A DNA stretch of 64,000 nucleotides from Mugil cephalus (taxonomy: Eukaryota > Chordata > Actinopteri > Mugiliformes > Mugilidae), in assembly GCF_022458985.1 (NCBI RefSeq), contig NC_061789.1, positions 9,978,857 to 10,042,856 on the forward strand, read 5' to 3'. Shown in pieces: positions 1-12,000 of the stretch. The translations under genes and the position numbers were made by a program. The notes beneath the pieces were generated by a model that had not been told where the DNA came from, made no database searches, and worked only from the letters and a program-made list of their open reading frames with translations. The stretch's first letter is position 1; every line of letters starts with the position of its first letter.

Positions 1-284
1 AAACAAGGGATTTAAAGTCTCCTCTGATTTCCACTATTTATATGTTGCAGTGCCACCTAACACCTAAAGACCTAACTGATTAATAATTCAGTTTAGTTTA
101 CCTGTAACCCACTAACCCAATAATGTCCCTTAACCAGGACCTCAGCTACAGACGGTAGCAACTGACTAACTCCTTAGGGTTCAGTGCTGTGCGAGGGTTT
201 ATGGGATCTGCAAGACATTCTGATCATTTTTTTTTATTATTTTCTCTGCGTTTTGTCCTGCATGGCTGCTCTGTGTGTGTGTAG

Positions 285-3200
285 CTTGACGTACAGTCCC
301 GTCTGACCAAAGTCCACTCACTTTCCCTGTCCTCTGAGTCTTCTGAAGAGTCCTTCTGCACCGTCTGTCCAGACCAGGTGTGTTCTGCAGTACTGCAGTG
401 TGCCAGTTATTTTTTTTTTTACTCTTGTTGCACTGATTCAAAACAAGTGATCACTTCATGAAGCATCTTCCAATCAATTCCAATCAAATCAAGGACAATT
501 TTGTGGTGTTGCTGGTGTCACTTTATCCACCTATGAGTCTGACAGAACAACGTGCACAGACGTTTTGTGGGTGCGTTTGAGCTTGATCTGTCCTGCCTTT
601 TCCTTGCATGTGTGTCTTTCCATCTGCCTGTTGGCTAATGGTCAGAACTTTCTCTCATCCTGCGCACTCTGCTGACAGACTTGTCACTAGAATGGTTAAC
701 AATAGAGCTCCAACTACAAATCCCGCTCTCCCTTTCAGAGGACGCCGTCCATGTTGAGTCGTAACAGTCACCGCGCGCCCTCCGTGGCGGACTCCATGGC
801 CGAGTATTTCGATGCCAGTGAGGTGATAGTGTGCGAAACCTCGTCGGAGGCCGAAGCTTCCGACGAGTCGGGCCTGAGCGACATCACGACTACCAGCAAT
901 TCAGAGCCTGAAGAGGGACACTGTGAGTGATTACCTACCTTGTTACATGCACCGGTGAATCCTCCTCCCGGCAACGCGGAAGAGTAAAACAAAACAGAAA
1001 AAGTAACTGACTTTCTCCCCCTCAGCCACTGCCGCCCTCAACTACCGAGCCAGTCTGAACAGCGCGAATGACAAACCCAGAGTAGTGCCTGCGGATACAG
1101 GTAACATCCCCACTTGTGTTGTCTCTACGTAAAAACAACTTAATCTTTCTGAAAATTCCATTGTCAAACAGCCGGTTTTGCTGCTCGTAAAGGTGACGTT
1201 ATAACTCAGACTTGCATGTTTGTGTTTCACTTAAACAGCAATCAGATATGTTTGCTATGGCAATATTTAGAATACTTTTCTAAAAAATCTGCCAAACTAT
1301 AGTGGCAGCACTGGCTACAAATTTTGTCAATTTCAAACCAGGGAATATCTGAGCTGGTTTACAAAACTTCTTATCTTACCTCCTGAGACCCTGCGTCCCC
1401 GTGGGGACGTTAAGTTTTAGGTTTTACTGCAGCTTATTCTGCTTCATTTAAACCCGTTGTCCTCATTAGTGGACGTTTTAATCTGCCATCTGGTGGTAGC
1501 AAAGCATAAAACTTGTTTCTTTATGCGTATTAATGTTTCTAGTTTGATATGATATATTTAACAAATGAGCAATTTTTGCATATTAGCTAGTACCCGTTTG
1601 AGGACGTTGGGACTTAATCATTTGCAATCTGTTTTTGCACAGCCATGTTTGAGTATTAAAATAAACAGTTGTGTATTTTGTCACACATTGGTGACTCCTT
1701 TATAATAAAAATAATACAACAATCCCAGTGTCCACATATGAGGACATCGCTTTTTACTGCTGCTACTTCCTGTTCAAATATGATGCTTAGTTTTTATACA
1801 TCTCAGGTGCTATTTGACCACTTTTGTTTATTCCCACTAATAAAAGAGTTTTAGTTTCTTAGAATTCCTTACATTGTTTTGTGTTGCTACGATCCAGGTC
1901 GTCGCACTGCCCTCCCAGCCCCGGGAACCGATAACAGCCACATTGGCATCATGACCATCCTGTACAACAACATCGGCAAAGATCTGTCCAGAGTCTCCAT
2001 GCCGGTCGCTCTCAATGAGCCGGTGTCTTTGCTGCAGAGACTGAGTGAAGAGCTCGAGTACAGTGACCTGCTGGACATCGCCAACAGCATCGACGATCCT
2101 TACGAGAGAATGGTGAGTTGAGTTTGCTTATGATTCCTAATGAGCTGGGGTTGAGGTTGGTTAATGACTGAGGAAAATGATGTGTGTTTTAGGTTTATGT
2201 GGCAGCGTTCTCCATCTCTGGTTATGCCTGGGCAACATGGAGGTATCGCTACAAACCCTTCAACCCTGTCCTGGGAGAAACGTACGAGAATTACAGAGAA
2301 GATCGGGGATTCCAGTACGTCAGCGAGCAGGTAACTCACCAGGAAGGACATGACTGAACATCCACATCTGGTTTTGAGCAGACTCTTGACACCGTGTTGT
2401 GTGCTTTCAGGTCTGCCATCATCCACCTGTGTCTGCCTGTCACGCAGAGTCAAAAAACTTCACCTTCTGGCAAGGTAAGAGCGTTCACTGATGAATTCTT
2501 GATTGTTATGTACTTTGAGCCGGTGGAGTCGAACCCTTTTTCTTTCCGTTCTCAGATCAGAGGTGGAAGTACAAGTTTTGGGGGAAGTCAGTGGAGATCA
2601 TCTCTTCTGGAATGGTCAACGTTAACCTCCCCAAGTAAGTCACTGCTACATTTAGCCACACGATCTATATTCCAGCTATTGTAAACATACTGTGTGTCAT
2701 GGTTAACATTCAGGTATATCCTCTCTATCTTTGAGGGAGAGGTGCAAATACCAAATCTGCATGAACTTTTAAGTGAACATTTCTGTATGTGCCCAGGTAC
2801 AATGATCACTACGAATGGAACAAGGCAGTGACGTGTATCCACAACGTGCTGAGTCAGCAGCGCTGGTTGGAGCACTACGGCGAGGTGGTCATCAGAAACA
2901 AGAACAGCGACGTGTGCACCTGCAAGATCACCTTTGTCAAGGTCAGGACACATATGTTTTTTTTTTTTTTTTTGCCTCATTTAGCTAGTGTTTCTCCTTC
3001 CTGCCACTGCTTTTACAGAAAGAAGTACAATCTTCTTGTCCTCCTTTCCCATTTAACAATGACTCTCTCCCTGACGCCTTCCAGTCTCGGTACTGGAGTT
3101 CAGACAGCAGTAAGAATGAGGTGCAGGGCGTGGTTCTGGACCAGGCCGGAGAAGTGGTCCATCGCTTTGGAGGTCTCTGGCATGAAGGCATCTTCTGTGA

Positions 3201-4632
3201 CACTCTGCCTACGCCAAAGTGCATCTGGAAGCCCCGTGAGTCGCAATTGCTTCAAATCTAAGTCCTTTAAGAGTTAACATTTACTACAATCCACCAGAGT
3301 CTTGACATACATGATGCTATTTCCCGTCCAGATGAGCAACCTGAAGACCACTTCCAGTTCTACGGATTCTCACGTTACGCCAGAGAACTAAATGAACTGA
3401 CTCCAGAGATGAAGGCCATCCTTCCACCTACAGACACTCGCTTCAGACCAGACCAGAGGTACGAATAATATGACACTGGATTCAATGGTTTTCACCTCAA
3501 CCCATTTTTCATATTAATTCTCATGCTTCTTCTCTATCTTCATCAGGCTCCTGGAGGAGGGGAAAGTAGCGGAGGCAGATAAAATGAAGGATGACGTGGA
3601 GCAGAAGCAGAGGGAAAGAAGGAAGGAGATGGCAAAAAAAGGGGAGGAGCACACCCCGAGGTGGTTCAGGTGAGGAAATGTTTTAGATTGTCCCACTTCT
3701 TACCTCAAAACGGTCAGTCCTGTAATAAGTAGCTTGGAAGGGAGTGGGAGAATGTATTTAAATGTAAAGCTGCAGAGCATCTTGTGGTACATCTACATTA
3801 GATTTATTACAAACTATGAACTACTTCTTTTACAAACGTGCTACATTTGAAAATATTGGAATCATTGGAATTAGGATTAGTCACTATTTTGATTTTAGCT
3901 TATTTGATTCCTTGCAAAGACAACAATATTTCATGGAGATTTGACCAAGTGGCGACAACCAAGGAATAGTCTAACACACGTTGCCCCATAAATCACAGGA
4001 GTCGTTGGTATTTAAAGTGATTTAACAAAGAAAATCTAAATGCTCATCAGTTAGTTTTCAATGCGCTGGTAATAGGAGGATTATGTTAATTTGGACAGAG
4101 CCGTTTTTCCTTGTTTCAAATCTTTGTGCTATGCTACGCTTAACCAGATCGTCACATGTAAAAGCTTCAGGAAGCAGCTACAGTATGTGTTGCATCTGGA
4201 TAAATGCAGTGAAGTTCTTTTCCCGTGAAAACCATTCCCAAAAAAAAGTATAAAGGTCTGATTATCACAGCAGAAACTGAGGACAAATGGAGCTTTTAAA
4301 ACTAATAAATTTAGGATGTTTTAAGGTGTTTCAGATCCTGCTTCAGGTTAGATGACCTATTAATGCAACATAGTTTTAGGAGGTTGGTTCTAAAGACTCA
4401 ACAAGAAAGGCTATTTTATCAAACGAGCTAAACCTATAAACGGTTGAAATGTAAACAGAAATTAAGCGTTGTCAAAGTGATGACTAGTGACTAACGATTC
4501 CCTTTGTGCGTTTGTTTTGACAGCAAATCGCTGGATGACGCCGGCAGGGAGGTGTGGCTGTACAAGGGAACATACTGGAAGGTCCGCAAAGAGCCGGGAT
4601 TCGCCTACACGGACAACCTGGACCTGTGGTAG
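285..4632 (+). CDS. osbpl7: Oxysterol-binding protein-related protein, OSBPL7-like (3' 12 coding exons; 5' part off window)
   Basis: ORP-family lipid-transfer protein, expected to exchange sterol or phospholipid with PI4P at membrane contacts. Exons: 285-377, 739-922, 1026-1100, 1898-2112, 2193-2330, 2411-2474, 2556-2634, 2797-2941, 3085-3235, 3332-3458, 3547-3669, 4524-4632. All junctions are GT-AG and the phases join into 500 residues ending in TAG. A Ser/Glu-rich acidic linker (exons 1-3, with [14 protein letters not shown]) precedes the ORD lipid-binding domain, which starts around [18 protein letters not shown]. Family marks include NPVLGETYE, the fingerprint EQVCHHPP (Ser to Cys at position four), [33 protein letters not shown]-type C-terminal motif and the final DNLDLW. 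The layout resembles the OSBPL3/6/7 subgroup; I chose osbpl7 mainly because tbkbp1 is the neighbour, as in human. The PH domain must lie left of the window. OSBPL3 or OSBPL6 is the alternative. Confidence 0.88.
1373..1815. repeat. Probable interspersed repeat in osbpl7 intron
   Basis: This long intron (1101-1897) holds several spaced copies of a GAGGACGT/GTCCCC-like word, for example near 1395, 1465, 1600 and 1738, in AT-rich sequence with no open frame. The style is that of a degraded fish DNA element. I could not define termini or a family. Confidence 0.3.
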
Positions 4633-5663
4633 AGCAGGGTAGAACGATGCTCCAAGCTCGACGCCGACGGCTGAATGAAACCAACCAACGTGTCAAACAC
4701 TTGATAAAATGATAAAGAGGAAGAAAATAGAATTGTAATCTTGTTGGATTGTTTACCTGCGCGTGGAAAATGCTGTCGTGACTTGACATCAAGGGCCGAG
4801 AGGTGCGCTGCTAATCATAGTTACTGCTGCATGGGTGTAGAGCAGAAGGGCTTTAAGAAGCATAAATGAACCTCTCGTAGTCATTTCTGTGCTGTGTAGA
4901 GGTGAGGTGCCACTATGGAACATATGAAGACTGATTTAGACGAAGCCGGATGTCTTTTTCGTGCCTTTCGCCTACCTTTACCCATAATGGAACCCTTTAA
5001 TATTAACATCCATCATTCAAAAGCGTACGTTAACTTGAACTCCACTTTTTTAAACCCTCTGTCGCTGCCATTTTTGAGAAGTGCGAAGAAACATCCATTT
5101 GCCACAACTGTCTTTGTGTAAAGTGTCTTATATCGTATTTGTGGGATGTATTCATTTCGTGAGTTTTAGCTTATCTGTATAATTATTTTTAGTTAATCTC
5201 ATTGTCGACAGTCAGATGGGAGTAGTGTCGGAGGCTGACTCCCTACAGAGGAATCCAGAACACTTAGGGGAGCGATGTCTGGTTCTTGTGGGATGGATTA
5301 CAGGTGAACTGGTGCTGTCTTGCTTTCTCTCTCTGGGGGCTTTATTGTTTAAACGTACTAACGTCGGTTTGCATTTTGTCTTCTATATATGGTAACACGT
5401 CGGTGACGCGGGTTTTCCAAAGTGTCTGAATGCTGGAAACGTCCAGCACCGGTCCAGCCTCCTTCCTCTTTGTCTCCTGCCTGTATGACTTGTCCAAAAA
5501 TGAGCTGAACAGAACAGGATTGTGTCTCTCGGACGTTAATGTTCTCGGTTGATACAATGAAGTATTTTTATTGATGTTTCAACAACGGATTTTAATAAGG
5601 AAAAGAGACTACTGTTAAATCCCAGTGAAATGTCTTTCTCTTAATGGTTTCGTTTGAAATAAA
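4633..5663 (+). other. osbpl7: osbpl7 3' UTR with polyadenylation signal
   Basis: Noncoding sequence after the osbpl7 stop. An AATAAA hexamer at 5658-5663 is the best end signal and gives a UTR of about 1 kb. No second coding frame is evident. Confidence 0.6.
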
Positions 5664-5798
5664 AGGTTCTATAATCGATTTTTGCCTCTCTTTTGATCGT
5701 TTTGCCTCTCAATCTTCAATCAGTTGCCTTTTGTTCACACTGCGGAGCCACGTCACTTCGTGGCCTCCAGGGTAAAAAAAAAAACAAAACAAAACAAG

Positions 5799-8700
5799 TT
5801 TATTCAGATTTGAAGTTTGTATGTTCTTTATTATTCCATGTACAGCACGAAACCCCATCTACAGCTCTAACACGTGATTTATTGGTTCACTCTGCTCTCC
5901 TGCTCATGTTGTAAACAGTGAAGTTAACAGTGAGGTATGCAGGACAACAGGGAGGGCGATGAGCGCCCCCTGCTGGCTGGGCTCAAATCCTCGTTTGTGG
6001 GGGGGGGGTAACTGAGTCAAATCTTTAAGAGTAGACAACTCCCGCTGAAACACAACTAAAATCTACAATAAAGAAAAAAAAAACAGTAAAAAGTCTATTT
6101 GTCTCTTAATGCACAGTTAGGAAGTAAAAAAGTCAGTTGTGTTAAAGTGAGATGGAATTTATTGTTTCGAATTCACTATTGCCTCAAAGAAACCTCCTAA
6201 ATCCAAGTGTACAAAGCTCGTCAGAGGCTTACGAAAGAAGACTGAAAGATGCAACGGCTTCCACAGGACGCTGAACTAATAATCCTAATACTTTAGATGA
6301 CGAGATGATTTTAAATGTTTTCATTTTCTTGTTACGAGCCGCTGAGTAAAGACAGAGACATTTAAAATCATGGCTACAGCAAAAAGTGTGCAAAAAGCAA
6401 AAGGTTTCTGAAAACGGTTCCTAAATCAGATTAAGCATTAGCATTAAGAAAAAGAAATCGGAAACAATCGTGCAACGAGATGACGCCGGCTGTGACGATA
6501 TGACCGCGAAGAGGGCCCTGGTTTCCATCTCGACTACATAGCTACTACGTGAAAGGTCTCATGCCTGCGTCTTGCATGGTTGCAATGCTGTTCCGTTGAC
6601 AAAATATGTCCACAGAGACTGAGACAGAAGTGGAAACACCTGTTAAAGGACTAAGACTCACATTTTTTTTTTAAGTCCCCTCTACACTAGATGTTTCCAG
6701 GACCACATTTAACCATGAGGACATCCACTAACACAACCTCAAACTTAAAGTCTTGACCCTCAAACAGCCCTTTCAGTGGGTGCAAGAAAGTGAGGACGGG
6801 CCAAAATGTCTCCACCTTCCCAAAAAATGACTGAGAAAGAAAGGAAAAAATACCTTCCTCCTTCTTCCCAAAGTTTTTTTTTTTTCCATGTTCATCCATA
6901 AAACCTAGTATTTGTACCTGTATGTACAATATAGCAATGAAATTACATACACGTTTACTATGTACACTGGTGCACCTGAAAAATCAAACGTGTCAGATCC
7001 ACATTTTCAGTTCGGTTACATGGAAGAATATGCCACGTTGTGTTTTCACCTGAATAGCAGGGGGTTGTTCAATTCCTCGTCCCACCGCCAGGTGGAGACA
7101 GATCTGCGTGCTGAGAACGACTGAACTGGAGGATGACATTCAAAGAAGAACAGTATCTGATTTAAGGAACGCAGCCAAGTTTTGTCTTGGCTCTTGAGTC
7201 TTATTCTCAGGAGATTTCTGCCTTCGAACCCCCAACACAAACAGACTACTTTATTTGGTGGAGTGTGCGAATTGCACTCAGAGTAATTCACTTGGTTAAC
7301 TCAAAACAAAGCTCCATTAAAAAAAAAAAAAAAGGTTAGTTTAAAAAATGTTCATAAAACAACCACAAAGGGAACTCCATCCATCTCCTGGATGTACTGA
7401 AAGGAAGTCTCAGACTCTAACCATCCTCTAAGAACTACAGGTCCTCTTTCTAGTACGTGTCTATTTTAACTATAGCACATGGTCACCACCCATCCATCCA
7501 TAGCAGACGATGAGAGCGACGCAATGTGAAACGGTTGAAAAGGCGCAAAGCTAAAATATCTGTCCCAGCTAATCAGAAGGTAGTTCTACCCTACACAGAT
7601 CTATATACAGAGGGTAAAAAGGGTGACCGCGGTTCACATCTTAATGTGCTAACTTGATAAGGACTTGGCTAGCGACGATCTGGAGCCAGCTTTCTGACGG
7701 GCTTCAAGGAAGCACATCGGCTGGCGTCGTCTGGCTCCCATTTCCCCCCCGACAGCCAGAGCGCGTCCATCCACAGCCGAATGTCGCGTTGTCCTCGAGC
7801 AAGGAAGCAAACTCTTGACCTGCCGCTTGTAATACGTGTCCAATCTCTGCCGTCCGGGGGAACGACTCACTGTGTGGTCACAGTGAAGATGAGCACTCTG
7901 ACATGTTTAGGGTGGTGACTCCTCCGAGTGTAAAAACGAGCATCAGAACGAAAATATGTTTTGCTTTAGGGCAGGGGTGTCAAACTCTTTTTAGTTTTGG
8001 GGGCCACATACAGCTCAGTTTGATCTCAAGTGGGTCCGGACCAGTCACATACCAGAATCATAATCTATGAGTAACTCTGGACTTTTATCATTTGTTTGAG
8101 TGCAAAGAAGAACAAGTAAATTAGGAGAATGTTTACATTTAATAAACCACCCAGTAAAAACAATGACATTTCTTAAGAAACATAAATGGGCACGTAGCTG
8201 TCTGCTTTTGTTTAGCCCGGGGTCTCAGTATTGTGTTCTGTAACACTTCTGTTTCTAAAACGGTGGATGAATTAGGAACAGCAAATATTTTCTTTGAAAA
8301 ATGCCTTATTTTCTATGTTATTTTGGCACTTTGCAAATTCACGCTGCGGACCAGATTAGACCCTCCGGTGGGCACCGTTCGGCCCGTGGGCCATATGTTT
8401 GACAACCGTGCTTTAGGGGATGAAATTGGGTCACTTTAACCTAATTTACTTCCAAATTAATGTGATTACTGTGGCTGTATGTTTTCATCCAAGTGGCCTT
8501 GAAATCAAGAATAATTTGTCCAAGTTATGGAGCGATTTTGATGTAATTAAAAGTTTAGAGAAGCAGCAATAACCCGTGATCAGAGAGGGAGAGAATGTGA
8601 GACAACAAGTCTTACTGTCTGAATTCAAACTAATGGTTAAAAAGGGTTAATCTGACACTTTAAACTCTGAAGAAAAAGTTTGGTTGTGAGAGGAAGAGGA

Positions 8701-9028
8701 TGCAGAGTTGTAGATCCGGTGCTTTGTGATGGCAAAATGTATGTCGTACGCAGAGATTTACAAAACAGAAATGAAATTAAAATGAAAGCTTGCAGACTTA
8801 TTCTGCAGCTGGAAGTTAACGGGTGCCCCTTGATCAAGGCTCGTAACCCTTGAAGACAATGGCTGGATCAGGGGCTAAACACATGCAGCCTCATCAAACC
8901 GTTTCTACGTAAAACCTTAATAGAAACCAATAAAATAGACCTGGTCCCCATCTCGGGTGAAAAGAGATGTGTAAAAAAAAAAAAAAACTTGTTAAAAGAA
9001 AGAAAGAAGAGAAGAAGAAGGAAAAAAG
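5799..9028 (-). other. tbkbp1: tbkbp1 3' UTR
   Basis: Sequence downstream of the tbkbp1 stop on the minus strand. Two AATAAA hexamers (plus-strand TTTATT at 5827-5832 and 5799-5804) lie about 3.2 kb from the stop, and I see no coding gene in between. The interval contains a complete hAT-type MITE at 7972-8410 and several A- or T-rich runs. The UTR end is inferred; an earlier signal could be used. Confidence 0.45.
7972..8410. mobile_element. Non-autonomous hAT-type element with 8-bp TSD
   Basis: A 439-bp insertion begins CAGGGGTGTCAAAC and ends GTTTGACAACCGTG, an imperfect 14-bp terminal inverted repeat. It is flanked on both sides by the identical octamer CTTTAGGG (7964-7971 and 8411-8418). 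Eight-base target duplications and CAGGGGTGTCAAA ends are typical of hAT/Charlie-type elements. There is no transposase frame, so it is a deletion derivative or MITE. Confidence 0.85.
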
Positions 9029-12000
9029 TCAGATCTTGCTGTTCTCCAAGTGGGAGTCGATGTGTTTGATGAGGGCGTCGTCGGGGTAACCGGTCGGGAA
9101 GGTCAGCTGACACAGAGGACAGCTACGGACGGCGCTTTCCTCCGACTCCATCCATAGCTGCAGACGGAGAGGAATCCAGAATCAATCACACACTGGAACA
9201 CGGTGAATGATTAGTTTAAAATGTACAGTACATCTGCACATGTGCACATACTCTGAGCTTACTGCTTCTCTACTTCTGGTTGGATGCTAACTGGAATCCA
9301 TTGAACATGTGTCATGACAACAAAGTTAAGGTTGAACTAAACTAATCTAACCACTATTTTGTCAAGAACCTTTGTAGTTGTGTCTATTTTTAGGAGGATC
9401 TGTGTTAAAATAAGACCATATGTTGGATTTAAATTAGGTACGTGAAAAAGAAATGGGTATTTTCTTAACTTTGAGCACTTAATAATTACATGTTCAACAT
9501 TTTATCTTTAGTTTTTGAAGGTGTAAAATATGTGATATAGCCACATTTTAATTGTTTTGACTAATAGTTCTAGTAAATAAATTAATTTGAAAGCTTTTTT
9601 CCCCTTATTTCCTGATATTTTGGTTCTTTTTCGTCTTTTTTTGAGATGATAGCTGTCGTCTCCTCTCCGCTGTCTCACTGTCTGATTTGGACGTAGCGGC
9701 CAGACTCAGCTGTGAAGCTGTTATTAAAGCAAACGATTTGAAAGATTCCGCCGCTTAAAACATAATTTGATTTCAGAGCTCCGATGTCGTCCTTTTTGTT
9801 CTGCACTGTGCGAAATCGTGCAAGTAAAACCACAATTTAACATTCATTTTCGCTTACCATGATCTCCCTTTTAAAAAGATAAACAGCAGAATTTCTTTTT
9901 ACTGTTACTCAACTACAGTGTCGACATACTGCACTGTAATGGGCTTATACATTATGCAAGATAAACACAATGCAACCACTGCCTTAAGTCCAAAATATTG
10001 AAGGATTTGATTGAACTAAGTTCCTTTAAATGTGTGTTTAGGTTCAGATATGGCAAATTATTTATTTATTTATTGATATTTATGTGTCAAAACCGTCTTT
10101 TAAATTTCCTGTTGCATTTCTGCTTATGCAGTGTGAATGTCTTTGCTGGTCTGATGTGCACCCATGACTTTCCGCTTCCACAGTGAGCCCCGCAAGGGCA
10201 GCAGAGTCTCTTTACAGCTTTAATTGCGTTGTCACCGCCTCTACTCACATTAATAGACGGCCATGACTGAGCGTGCTCGGTGCTCATGTAAGGCGGCAGA
10301 TGGCAGGAAAGGGTGGCAGGGCCCTCGGGGGCCGAAAAGGAGGGATGGTGGGGCTGTTTCCTAGGAGACGGGAAGGAGGGGTGCAGGGGCTGTTCCCTGG
10401 GCGACGGCGAGCCGATCCCGATTGCTCCCAGCGTCCGCGGCGGGCTGGCAGCCGGCGACAGGTACGGGCATACGTCCTGAAAATGCGCAAAGTGCGCACG
10501 CGTTAAATCTAAATAACTTAACGCTGGCGCGCGTTAAAGAAAGAGCTGCAAGGATCGGCGCTGTGTGACGTTACCTCGTCGTCGGAGGAGGACTGCGGTG
10601 GAGTCACCAGCGGGGTGGGCTCAGGCGGGTCATCGAGGTGACAGAAGTGGTGAACCTGGAAGAAGGAAGGGTGGAGTTTTAAGGCATTAAGAGCAGCAGG
10701 TCGGTTCCATCATCTGCATGTAAGTAACTTAATTGACTTGGATCAGTTACAAATGGACAGAGGTAAGCTAATCAACACTGTGGTCGTCGGCAGGTTATGT
10801 TTTAAGGGCCACCCACGAATAAAAATAGTCAAATTTTCATCATGCACTTTGAGGACAAACGTCGAAATTTCGAGAAAAAAGTCGAAAGTCGAAAGTACAT
10901 ATTTAAACCCACCGTATGCCCATGGCACCACCGATACTCTGCGGAATATTATTTGGGCTTAATTAATATTAGTTATAGGCTTAGTTATATTGCTGATATA
11001 TTTTAGTGGATATTGTCACACACTGTTGCCTTGTCTGCTGAGGAGTGGGGCGTCAACTCCAAGGCTCAGTAGCGTGTGGTCCGGGAAGTTAATTAAATTA
11101 AACAATTAAATAATTGTTTTTCTGTTCTTTTTGTAATCAGTAACACCTGTGTTAATGTAGAGTTGAATATTTCATTATTTAATATAAAATTCTATATATT
11201 TTTAAATGTTTCATGTATTTATGAACAAACCACTGGAATTTGGTGGCAATATATAGAAATGCAAGAGACAAAGTAAGTACTTACTGAATGTAGTCCAATT
11301 AATAAAAAATATTTATTTTAAAGTGTGATCAGTGGTGTCACCTGTCCCAAAAAGTGCAAAGTGTGGCACGTAATCAGTGCAATTAATGTTGTAGGTGCAG
11401 AATTTTGTTTTCTGGGGAAAAAAAAAAAAAAAAAAAAAAAAAATGGATGCCAAAAAAAGCGACTGTCTGTTGCTAGGGAAGCTATTGCAGTCTCAGCAAG
11501 ACACCAGGACCCACACTACAAGCATGGATGAGCCCATGGAGCTGTCATCCTTCCAGGGGTGCAGTCAGATATTCCACAGGACATATACAACAACATCTCG
11601 CAGACTTCCACATACACATTTTAGTTTTGGGCTACATGCTCCATTTAATTCACATGTATATGAATAAATGAAACAACAACTCACATATCAAGGATATCAG
11701 GGATGGTCATAAGATGGTTTTTCAGACGTATCGATATAACAGTTTATCGCAAAAGTGCATTGTGACACTGGAGATGACGCAGTAGGTCATGTGACCAGTC
11801 CATTTCCTCAAAGTGAAGTCTCTTGTGACGAGAACTTAAGGGAATTAAGGGATATCGCAAGATATCTTTATGAGAGTTACAGCTCGTTTGCAAAACACAT
11901 TTCAATGGAAACACATACAAAGCGTAATTGTACCTTATTGAAATTTCAGAAGTATCCCTTTCATTTAGCAAAAAATTGTAACAGCAACACAGCTAGTGAT

